The notes under the pieces were generated by a model that was not told the DNA's origin, ran no database searches, and worked only from the letters and a program-made list of their open reading frames with translations. The translations under genes and the position numbers were made by a program. This document shows, in pieces, positions 1 through 4,499 of a DNA stretch of 5,218 nt. Within the stretch, counting starts at the first letter, position 1. The number at the start of each line of letters is the position of its first letter. Origin of the DNA: an uncultured Eubacteriales bacterium (lineage in GTDB: Bacteria > Bacillota > Clostridia > Christensenellales > Aristaeellaceae); assembly GCA_900553905.1 (NCBI GenBank), contig USFL01000133.1, positions 1-5,218 on the forward strand. The letters run 5' to 3'.

Positions 1-537
1 GTGCCCGTGAGCTATGGAGCCATCGGCGAGGGGCAGCAGTGGCAGCACTTCGCCCCTGCCATCCGCCAAAGCGAGTTTGAAGGGCGGCTGCAAAGCCTGT
101 ACCGCCGCGTGGAGAAGGCATGCGGACTGTCGCAGGGGATCCTGACCGAGCGCCAGCAGATGAATTACGCAAACCGCGACGAGGTGCGTGCCGCGATGTA
201 CGACACCTACAGTCTTGTCAGCCTGATGCGGCGTGAAATCGAGACGGCCGTGCGGGATGCGCTGTACGCCGCCGACGTGCTGGCCGAGCGCTTCGGGCTT
301 ACTCCTGCCGGCGCCCGTGGACAGTGGGAAGCGGCCTTTGACTGGGACATGAGCCTGCTGGAAAGCAGCCAGCAGACCTTCGCACAGATGAGCGAACTGC
401 AAAGCCGCGGGCTGATCACGGGTGAGCGGCTGACCCAGTGGGTGATGGGAGGCACGATGGACGAGGCGAGGATGGAGGTACAGCAGGCAAAGGCGCAGCA
501 GCCGGACCCGATGGCGTTCGGAGAAACCGTTTCGTAA
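1..537 (+). CDS. Phage portal protein, C-terminal part (SPP1 gp6/A118-like), 5' truncated by window
   Basis: The portal forms the dodecameric ring at one capsid vertex through which DNA is packaged and ejected. The frame is open from base 1 to the TAA at 535-537, so the GTG at base 1 is probably an internal valine; 178 residues are visible, whereas portals of this group are usually several hundred residues. What I recognise is the C-terminal part. Counting from the window start, residues 41-48 have the CGLSQGIL pattern, followed by an Asn/Thr-rich linker and a long helical stretch (about 60-100). A FDWD segment at 113-116 resembles the FxxDxxI motif near the end of A118-type portals. The acidic and glutamine-rich tail is typical. 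A minor capsid gene, scaffold and major capsid gene follow, which supports the assignment. The family call is recognition only; the N-terminal clip and wing domains lie outside the window. Confidence 0.85.
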   Translation: MPVSYGAIGEGQQWQHFAPAIRQSEFEGRLQSLYRRVEKACGLSQGILTERQQMNYANRDEVRAAMYDTYSLVSLMRREIETAVRDALYAADVLAERFGLTPAGARGQWEAAFDWDMSLLESSQQTFAQMSELQSRGLITGERLTQWVMGGTMDEARMEVQQAKAQQPDPMAFGETVS

Positions 538-545
538 GCGGGCAG

Positions 546-574
546 TTGCCTGACATTTGGGTTCATGGTAAAAT
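546..574 (+). promoter_or_regulatory. Probable promoter of the small membrane-peptide gene
   Basis: The -35 hexamer is TTGCCT (546-551, 4/6 to consensus), followed by a 17-nt spacer and the -10 hexamer TAAAAT (569-574, 5/6). TGG directly before the -10 (566-568) makes it an extended -10. Transcription would start near 581, about 70 nt before the ATG at 652. It lies just after the portal stop codon, so the peptide gene need not depend on late-operon transcription. Assignment is by consensus only. Confidence 0.65.
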
Positions 575-579
575 AAGCG

Positions 580-602
580 GGCAACGGGCATGGTTCGTTG
601 CC
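580..602 (+). other. 5' stem-loop of the peptide mRNA
   Basis: GGCAACG (580-586) is perfectly complementary to CGTTGCC (596-602), with a 9-nt loop. It falls at the predicted transcript 5' end. Stable 5' stem-loops are common in type I toxin mRNAs, where they slow decay or limit ribosome access. The role here is inferred. Confidence 0.5.
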
Positions 603-636
603 GCGGCAGAAGGTTCACACCACCAACCCGGGCGGG

Positions 637-646
637 AAGGAGGTGA
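637..646 (+). promoter_or_regulatory. Near-ideal Shine-Dalgarno site of the 38-aa peptide
   Basis: AAGGAGGTGA is a 10-base match to the 16S anti-Shine-Dalgarno end and stops 5 nt before ATG 652. It is stronger than the sites of most capsid genes in the window and is the main evidence that this short ORF is translated. Confidence 0.8.
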
Positions 647-651
647 GGCCT

Positions 652-768
652 ATGCAACAGATGCTTTTTGATATACTGACCGCCATTGCGTCCGCCGCTG
701 TCGCGACGCTGCTATGGTGGTACTTTACGACAAAAAGAAACGATCACGGCGGCAACCGTGATCGCTGA
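652..768 (+). CDS. Small hydrophobic membrane peptide, probable type I toxin (38 aa)
   Basis: The 38-residue product starts MQQMLFDILTA and ends NDHGGNRDR. Residues about 5-25 form one uninterrupted hydrophobic helix ending in WWYF, followed by a short basic and polar tail (TTKRND...), the build of a single-span membrane peptide with its charged tail in the cytoplasm. Type I toxins of Firmicutes (Fst, TxpA, BsrG and the clostridial prophage peptides) share this plan and act by damaging or depolarising the membrane. The ATG at 652 has an almost perfect ribosome binding site; M4 (661) is a less likely start. The gene has its own promoter (546-574) and terminator (839-871). A convergent antisense RNA covers its last dozen codons and 3' UTR, which is the strongest argument for a toxin-antitoxin pair. 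I do not recognise a named family. Alternatives are a holin-like peptide or another small membrane protein of the late operon. Confidence 0.7.
   Translation: MQQMLFDILTAIASAAVATLLWWYFTTKRNDHGGNRDR
732..764 (-). terminator. Rho-independent terminator of the antisense RNA
   Basis: On the minus strand CGATCACGG (764-756) pairs perfectly with CCGTGATCG (749-741) around a 6-nt loop, followed at once by TTTCTTTTT (740-732). On the + strand the same hairpin lacks a T-run (CTGATCTG follows), so it terminates only minus-strand transcription. It lies inside the peptide ORF and encodes its DHGGNRD tail. Confidence 0.85.
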
Positions 769-805
769 TCTGTAAGGCAAAGGCAAGCGTCGATGAACCT
801 CTGCC
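732..805 (-). ncRNA. Predicted antisense antitoxin RNA, about 74 nt
   Basis: A strong minus-strand promoter (840-812) should start RNA near base 805, and the RNA should end at a textbook intrinsic terminator (hairpin 764-741, T-tract 740-732). No credible ORF lies within it. It is fully complementary to the end of the 652-768 ORF (from codon 27) and to its 3' UTR through 805. The layout, two convergent transcripts overlapping at the toxin 3' end, matches Fst, TxpA/RatA and BsrG/SR4 type I systems, where the antisense RNA blocks translation or triggers RNase III decay. The RNA and its target are predicted from sequence only. Confidence 0.7.
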
Positions 806-811
806 GCGTTA

Positions 812-840
812 AGCATAGCATGAACAGATGGAAATGTCAA
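812..840 (-). promoter_or_regulatory. Strong promoter of the antisense RNA
   Basis: Read on the minus strand: a consensus -35 TTGACA (840-835), exactly 17 nt of spacer, then -10 TATGCT (817-812, 4/6) preceded by TGC as an extended -10 (820-818). The predicted start is near 805. A -35 stronger than that of the toxin promoter fits the usual excess of antitoxin RNA. Confidence 0.75.
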
Positions 841-871
841 CGGAATCGCACTCGCCTGCGGTTCTGTTTTT
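839..871 (+). terminator. Rho-independent terminator of the peptide mRNA
   Basis: CGGAATCGCA (841-850) pairs with TGCGGTTCTG (857-866), giving 10 bp including two G-T wobbles, with a 6-nt loop, and is followed by TTTTT (867-871). A839-A840 can add two pairs with the T-run. It would define a toxin mRNA of roughly 290 nt (581 to about 871). It also lies between the portal and minor capsid genes, so late transcription must pass it. Confidence 0.65.
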
Positions 872-899
872 GTATGCGGAAAGGGGGGACGTGTAAGCA

Positions 900-2405
900 T
901 TGGATGCGGCGGAACGTGCGGCCAAGATCTTCATACGCCGCTATGAAGCGCTGAACGAGGAATACCTTGAAATCATCGGCGAGCGCATCCGGGCCATCGG
1001 GCGCGTCTCCCCCACCGACCTATACCGGCTCGAGCGCCTGCGGGATATTGGCGCGGACATGGAAAAGCTAAAACGGAAGCTCGCGTCGGAAACCGGGAAA
1101 AGCCTGAAAGAGCTGGAAAAGCTGCTGCGACAGGCGGCGGACGCGGCCATGAAGCCCTACGACGGGCTTATGAATGCAGAGCCTTACCTGCGCAACGAAA
1201 TTGCCGAAGCCATGGCCGCCGCGCAGTACATCGAAACGGCCCGCGCCATGGTGAACCTGAGCAACACCACGGTAAGCAGTGCGGAATATCAGGGGCTTGT
1301 GGACCGTGCGGTGAGCGCCGTGCAGCTGGGCACGGAGAGCTACCAGAGCGCCATCCGCAGCGTGCTTCGCAGCACGGCGTGGGATGGCCTGTGCGTGGTG
1401 GACGGAACGCGCAAGGTACGCTACGCGAGCGGCCTGACCCGCAGGCTGGACACGGCGGCGCGCCAGAACGTGTTGGACGGCTTCCGGGCGCTGATGCAGC
1501 GCACGCGCGACGAGACCGGCAAGGCGTTTGGGGCCGATGGTGTGGAGATCAGCGCCCACATGCTGTGCGCGGAGGACCACCTGCCGTATCAGGGGCGGCA
1601 ATTCAGCCTTGAAGAATTTGAACGGCTGAATCAGACCCTGCGGCGGCCCATTGCAAAAGGGATATGGAATTGCAGCCACGTGGCCGAGCCGATCGTGCTT
1701 GGTATAAGCGAACCGGCATACACGGACGAGGAACTGGCGCAATACCGGCAAAGCAGCGTGGAGCAGGTCACCATTGACGGAAAGACCCAAAGCCGATACC
1801 AGTGGACGCAGGAGCAGCGGCGGATTGAAACCGCCATCCGCAGGGAAAAGGACGTTGCCATTGCCGCCAAGGCCGCCGGGGACGACGTGCTGCGCAGGCA
1901 GTGCCAGCAGCGCATCAATGACCTGCGGAAGCGGTACGACCGCATCAGCAAAGACGCGGGGCTGGAAGTGCGGACGGATAAGATGACCGTGAGCGGATTC
2001 CATAGGGTGCGGACGGCGGAGGAGCTGCTTGCCACCCGAAAGAAGCACGCCTTCGAACAGGCACGGGCGGATATTCAAAGCGGGAAGATTACAAAGAAGA
2101 TCAACCGCGAGAAACAGGCGCGGCATATGGCCGGCGACAAGGGATATATAGAGGGTCGCAGCGTGATTACCGTGCCGATAGAACGATTGCAGGAGCTGGT
2201 AGATAAGTATGCTGGAACGGGGAAAGTAATCGTTTCAGGAAAAGACCTTGACAAGATAACGGAAGAAGTTGATTTTCATGAGAAAATTGGGTATACTGTA
2301 AACCGCGAAGGGGGAACCTATGAAACGACATGGGTAAAAATACACTACGGAAGAACAGGAGATCACGCGGTTCCGTTTAGGAGGGATGATGATGGTGCCA
2401 TATAG
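900..2405 (+). CDS. Phage minor capsid protein 2 (MuF-like) with C-terminal Ntox50-like toxin domain
   Basis: 501 residues. Residues about 1-370 match the phage minor capsid protein 2 pattern: a helical N-terminus, an EISAH segment (216-220), PYQGRQFSLEEF (229-240), LRRPIAKG and NCSH (257-260), then a coiled helical linker (300-350). This portal-associated head protein is thought to enter the capsid and may be ejected with DNA. Residues about 399-496 form a separate domain recognised as Ntox50-like (bacterial polymorphic toxin 50): INREKQARHM (401-410), YAGTGKV, VDF (457-459), IGYTVN (463-468), ETTW (475-478) and KIHYGRTGDHAVP (480-492), with H482 and H489 as candidate functional residues. 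The family is regarded as a toxin domain; activity here is untested. TTG 900 is the first start after an in-frame TAA (894-896), with AAGGGGGG at 881-888. The toxin part is much lower in GC than the capsid part, and the gene overlaps the putative immunity gene. Confidence 0.85.
   Translation: MDAAERAAKIFIRRYEALNEEYLEIIGERIRAIGRVSPTDLYRLERLRDIGADMEKLKRKLASETGKSLKELEKLLRQAADAAMKPYDGLMNAEPYLRNEIAEAMAAAQYIETARAMVNLSNTTVSSAEYQGLVDRAVSAVQLGTESYQSAIRSVLRSTAWDGLCVVDGTRKVRYASGLTRRLDTAARQNVLDGFRALMQRTRDETGKAFGADGVEISAHMLCAEDHLPYQGRQFSLEEFERLNQTLRRPIAKGIWNCSHVAEPIVLGISEPAYTDEELAQYRQSSVEQVTIDGKTQSRYQWTQEQRRIETAIRREKDVAIAAKAAGDDVLRRQCQQRINDLRKRYDRISKDAGLEVRTDKMTVSGFHRVRTAEELLATRKKHAFEQARADIQSGKITKKINREKQARHMAGDKGYIEGRSVITVPIERLQELVDKYAGTGKVIVSGKDLDKITEEVDFHEKIGYTVNREGGTYETTWVKIHYGRTGDHAVPFRRDDDGAI
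2269..2297 (+). promoter_or_regulatory. Promoter-like site inside the toxin domain, upstream of the putative immunity gene
   Basis: TTGATT (2269-2274, 4/6) and TATACT (2292-2297, 5/6) are separated by exactly 17 nt. The predicted start is near 2304, about 88 nt before the small gene's ATG. It would let the partner gene be transcribed in a lysogen while late genes are silent. The surrounding DNA is AT-rich for this window, so chance similarity cannot be excluded. Confidence 0.5.
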
Positions 2406-2622
2406 CGAATTTGAAATCAAGGCAGATGATGCGCGGGGGCATCGCGTAAGAATTACCTTCAAGGACGGAAGGAAGCCGGTTGAAGGGTATTGCAGCGGGT
2501 TTTCCCGCGCACTGGATTGCGACCCGGAAATTGCCGAGATTGATGTTTTAGAGCACAAAGAAGCAAACTGGGGAGAATCCTTCGATGAAACCGAGGTCGA
2601 GGACATCATCATTCTGGACTGA
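2392..2622 (+). CDS. Small acidic protein, probable immunity partner of the Ntox50-like domain
   Basis: 76 residues from ATG 2392. Three in-frame ATGs occur (2386, 2389, 2392); AGGAGG at 2379-2384 is 7 nt from the third but only 1 nt from the first, so 2392 is preferred. The product is acidic, with alternating hydrophobic stretches suggesting a small beta-sheet or barrel: an HRVRITFKDG segment, GYCSGFSRALD, PEIAEIDVLE, and an acidic tail EVEDIIILD. I recall similar small proteins in Clostridia but no characterised function. It overlaps the toxin gene by 14 bp in another frame, sits where immunity genes of polymorphic toxins sit, shares the region's lower GC (111/220 over 2401-2620), and lies between an internal promoter-like site and tandem terminators. 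The likely role is binding and neutralising the toxin domain in the producing cell or lysogen; this is inference. The alternative is an unrelated small structural accessory. Confidence 0.7.
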   Translation: MVPYSEFEIKADDARGHRVRITFKDGRKPVEGYCSGFSRALDCDPEIAEIDVLEHKEANWGESFDETEVEDIIILD

Positions 2623-2653
2623 ACCGCCTTTGGCATCTGCCGGGGCGGTTTTT
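2622..2653 (+). terminator. Probable intrinsic terminator after the immunity gene
   Basis: AACCGCC (2622-2628) pairs perfectly with GGCGGTT (2644-2650); the 15-nt loop contains a smaller GGC/GCC stem. TTT (2651-2653) extends the T-run to five. It begins at the last base of the immunity stop codon, so it is placed to end that gene's transcript. Confidence 0.6.
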
Positions 2654-2665
2654 GAATACGTTGGA

Positions 2666-2698
2666 AAGGCCGCGCACCCAACACGGGGCGCGGCTTTT
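2666..2698 (+). terminator. Second tandem terminator hairpin
   Basis: GCCGCGC (2669-2675) pairs perfectly with GCGCGGC (2688-2694), followed by TTTT (2695-2698) that can also pair with the preceding AAAG. The inner CCC/GGG can extend the fold. It lies 12 nt after the first terminator and backs it up; the very GC-rich stem makes it probably the stronger of the two. Confidence 0.6.
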
Positions 2699-2791
2699 GC
2701 ATACAAAAAATTGGGCCGGAACGCCGTAAAACTATCAAGCCGGGGCGGAAGGGCACCGCGTAAAAAAACCGTAAGGCGACAGGAGGATATT
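2699..2791 (+). other. Untranslated leader before the scaffold gene
   Basis: No convincing ORF or promoter is seen here. The segment starts with an AT-rich stretch (CATACAAAAAATT) that forms an inverted repeat TTTTG/CAAAA with the terminator T-run (2695-2699 and 2704-2708). It then has GC-rich blocks (GCCGG, GGGGCGG, CACCGCG) separated by A-runs, and ends with AGGAGG (2781-2786) serving ATG 2792. It may be a structured leader for scaffold and capsid translation, but I cannot assign a known RNA motif. Confidence 0.4.
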
Positions 2792-3346
2792 ATGACCAGA
2801 GACGACGTAAGAAAGACCTTTCCCGAAGCGACTGACGAACAGGTGAAGGCGATCATGGACCTGCACGGCGCGGACATCGAGCGCACCAAGGGCGCTGCCG
2901 GGGCCGACGCTGCGAAGCTGACCGCCCTGCAAAACGAGCTGGACGAGGCAAAGACCACCATCGGCACGCTGGAAGCCGCAAAGGCCGACGCGGACAAGCT
3001 GCAGGCCGAGATCGACCGCTACAAACAGGCGGAAGCGCAGCGGCAGGAAGCGGAGAAGGCCGCACAGGCGCGCGCCGCGCTGGAAAGCCGCTTCAACGCC
3101 GTCGTGGGCGACCGCAAGTTCGTGCACGACTTCGTGCGGCAGGGCGTTCTCGGCGAGTTTGAAAAGGCGCTGGCCGACAAGGCCAACGAAGGAAAGGGCG
3201 ACGCGGCCATCTTCGACGGGCTGACGCGCGACAAGGACTATTTTGCAAGCATGAACCCCGGAGGCAAGCCGGACATGGGCGGCATCGGCGGCGTTTCGTC
3301 CGACGACGACGCCCGCGCCATCATGGGACTGCCGCCGAAAAAGTAA
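2792..3346 (+). CDS. Phage scaffolding protein (GP20-type minor structural protein)
   Basis: 184 residues. Scaffolding proteins guide assembly of the major capsid protein into a procapsid and are then removed. The sequence fits: charged and helical, a long heptad-rich coiled coil (residues about 38-105, rich in Ala, Glu, Lys and Gln), then FVHDFVRQGVLGEFEKAL (110-127), a segment typical of the GP20 family and probably the capsid-interacting end. A Gly-rich tail (GGKPDMGGIGG, 157-167) leads to a basic PPKK end. ATG 2792 is chosen because AGGAGG ends 5 nt upstream and MTRDDVRKTFPEATDEQ begins the recognisable protein. An in-frame extension back to 2585 would run through two terminator hairpins and is not credible. 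The position directly before the major capsid gene is the standard one. Confidence 0.9.
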   Translation: MTRDDVRKTFPEATDEQVKAIMDLHGADIERTKGAAGADAAKLTALQNELDEAKTTIGTLEAAKADADKLQAEIDRYKQAEAQRQEAEKAAQARAALESRFNAVVGDRKFVHDFVRQGVLGEFEKALADKANEGKGDAAIFDGLTRDKDYFASMNPGGKPDMGGIGGVSSDDDARAIMGLPPKK

Positions 3347-3364
3347 GAAACGGAGGTTAACGAT

Positions 3365-4264
3365 ATGCCGAACAACATCATCCCTTTCAAGAAGTACACC
3401 AGCCTGCTGGACGAGGTATACCAGAACGCCAGCGTGACCAGCATGCTTGACATGAACGGCGCCACGGTGCGCATGGGCACCAATGCCAACGAGATCGTGA
3501 TTCCCAAGATTAGCATGGACGGCCTGGGCGATTACAGCCGCAACAGCGGCTATGCGCAGGGCAGCGTGACCCTGACCCACGAAACGGTCAAGTTCAACTA
3601 CGACCGCGGCCGCCGCTTCACCGTGGACGCCATGGACGACGAGGAGACCGCAGGCGTGGCCTTTGGCCAGCTTTCCGGCGAGTTCATCCGCACCAAGGCA
3701 GCCCCCGAACAGGACGCCTTCCGCTTTGCTACCTATGCGAGCGTGAGCGGCATCAGCACCACCGCAGGAGCAGACCTGTCCGACGCGGCAGCCGTGCTTG
3801 CGGCCCTGATCGCCAGCCAGAACAAGATGGACGAGGACGAGGTGCCCACCACCGAACGGTATCTGTTCATCACCCCCACGCTGTACAACCTGGTGCAGAA
3901 CATCGACACCACCAAGAGCAAGGCCGTGATGGACAGCTTCGCCGCCGTGACCAAGGTGCCCCAGAGCCGGTTCTATACCGCCATCGACCTTAAGGACGGA
4001 ATTGACCATACCGGCGATGATGAACCCGGTTCCGATGAAACCGCCGGCGGCTATGCCAAGGCGTCCGGCGGCAAGAACATCAACTTCATGGTGATCCACA
4101 AGCCTGCCGTGATCCAGTTCAACAAGCACGTGGTCAACAAGATCATCACGCCCGAGCAGAACCAGACCAGCGACGGATGGATGTTCTTCTACCGCAGCTA
4201 TGGTCTGGCTGATGTGTATGAGAACAAGCTGGCCGGCATCTACCTGCACGCCGCCACGACCTGA
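3365..4264 (+). CDS. Major capsid protein (HK97 fold, SPP1/A118-like group)
   Basis: 299 residues; forms the icosahedral shell. The N-terminus MPNNIIPFKKYTSLLDEVYQ followed by NASVTSML resembles the N-arm of this capsid group. Other recognisable parts are IVIPKISMDGLGDYSR (44-59), DRGRRFTVDAMDDEET (80-95), a central domain with LFITPTLYNLV (167-177), and a C-terminal strand region FMVIHKPAVIQFNKH (241-255) ending in GLADVYENKLAGIYLH. An acidic, Gly-rich insert at about 211-236 (GDDEPGSDETAGG) is probably a surface loop. No long N-terminal delta domain is present, consistent with the separate scaffold gene upstream. GGAGG (3352-3356) lies 8 nt before the ATG, and the gap from the scaffold stop is only 18 nt. 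Codon use is strongly GC-biased, as expected for the most highly expressed late gene. Confidence 0.93.
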   Translation: MPNNIIPFKKYTSLLDEVYQNASVTSMLDMNGATVRMGTNANEIVIPKISMDGLGDYSRNSGYAQGSVTLTHETVKFNYDRGRRFTVDAMDDEETAGVAFGQLSGEFIRTKAAPEQDAFRFATYASVSGISTTAGADLSDAAAVLAALIASQNKMDEDEVPTTERYLFITPTLYNLVQNIDTTKSKAVMDSFAAVTKVPQSRFYTAIDLKDGIDHTGDDEPGSDETAGGYAKASGGKNINFMVIHKPAVIQFNKHVVNKIITPEQNQTSDGWMFFYRSYGLADVYENKLAGIYLHAATT

Positions 4265-4277
4265 CGGAGGTGATGGG

Positions 4278-4499
4278 ATGAGGACGGTTGGCAGAGTGTA
4301 CCCGGAGGAGGATGGGCGCCGTCCTCCTCCCGGCGTGAAGACGGCTGATCTGCGTGAGAGCGTGGATGCGGCTGCCTGTGCCACAGCGAGCGGCAACCAA
4401 GCCGACAGACCGCACAGCGCGAACACCGGAGGCGGTCGTGCGAACGTGGTAAAGCGGCCTTCCGGGGCCGGGAAACGGGGGCGGACGGCGTGTACCTGA
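4278..4499 (+). CDS. Hypothetical small basic protein between capsid and connector genes (73 aa)
   Basis: I do not recognise this product. GGAGG (4266-4270) lies 7 nt before ATG 4278, and the ORF overlaps the next gene's GTG start by 10 nt, so the spacing is that of a real operon gene; the capsid stop is 13 nt upstream. The protein begins MRTVGRVYPEEDGRRPPPGV and is then rich in Arg, Gly, Ala and Pro with no predicted membrane segment or clear fold; it looks disordered and basic. Its first quarter is encoded over a very stable hairpin (4302-4333). Small variable genes at this position are common in phages of this type. It might be a small capsid-associated protein, or mainly a translated spacer that couples translation into the connector gene. 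The low-complexity composition leaves room for the ORF being incidental. Confidence 0.5.
   Translation: MRTVGRVYPEEDGRRPPPGVKTADLRESVDAAACATASGNQADRPHSANTGGGRANVVKRPSGAGKRGRTACT
4302..4333 (+). other. Very stable RNA hairpin downstream of the major capsid gene
   Basis: GGAGGAGGA (4304-4312) pairs perfectly with TCCTCCTCC (4322-4330); T4313-G4321 and GG/CC (4314-4315, 4319-4320) close the stem over a GCG loop, giving 12 bp. CC/GG outside (4302-4303, 4332-4333) can add two pairs past a bulged C4331. No T-run follows, so it is not an intrinsic terminator. It may protect the 3' end of capsid mRNA or reduce downstream expression. It buries a Shine-Dalgarno-like repeat. Confidence 0.65.

Larger units (their letters stand above)
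602..808 (+). repeat. Imperfect inverted repeat that could pair the 5' and 3' UTRs of the peptide mRNA
   Basis: The left arm at 602-617 (CGCGGCAGAAGGTTCA) can pair with the right arm at 794-808 (TGAACCTCTGCCGCG): 15 base pairs with only A611 bulged. The arms flank the 652-768 ORF, so both lie on the predicted mRNA (about 581-871). The right arm also largely coincides with the 5' end of the predicted antisense RNA, so the antisense RNA and the mRNA 5' arm would compete for the same target. The arrangement resembles long-distance 5'-3' interactions known in type I toxin mRNAs (hok, aapA). The pairing is seen; its function is inferred. Confidence 0.6.

Noticed and set aside
1..3. GTG at base 1 as a genuine start codon
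   Set aside because: The visible protein matches only the C-terminal part of a portal protein, so the frame almost certainly continues upstream of the window.
438..671. + strand ORF of 77 codons overlapping the portal end
   Set aside because: It overlaps portal coding, crosses the toxin promoter and 5' UTR, and gives an Arg/Gly-rich product without a family resemblance.
741..764. The CGATCACGG/CCGTGATCG hairpin as a bidirectional terminator
   Set aside because: On the + strand no T-run follows (CTGATCTG), and the hairpin overlaps the peptide's stop region. A separate + strand hairpin with T5 lies at 839-871.
712..900. Minus-strand ORF of 62 codons covering the antisense RNA region
   Set aside because: Its interval includes the antisense promoter, RNA and terminator; no ribosome site was noticed and the predicted RNA ends within the frame. 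The minus-strand signal here is better read as noncoding RNA.
1068..2126. Minus-strand open frame of 352 codons
   Set aside because: Antisense to the minor capsid gene, with composition typical of a frame shadow and no ribosome site or known motif noticed.
2585..2791. N-terminal extension of the scaffold ORF back to ATG 2585
   Set aside because: The extension overlaps the immunity gene and runs through two terminator hairpins; the family-like N-terminus and the AGGAGG site both point to ATG 2792.
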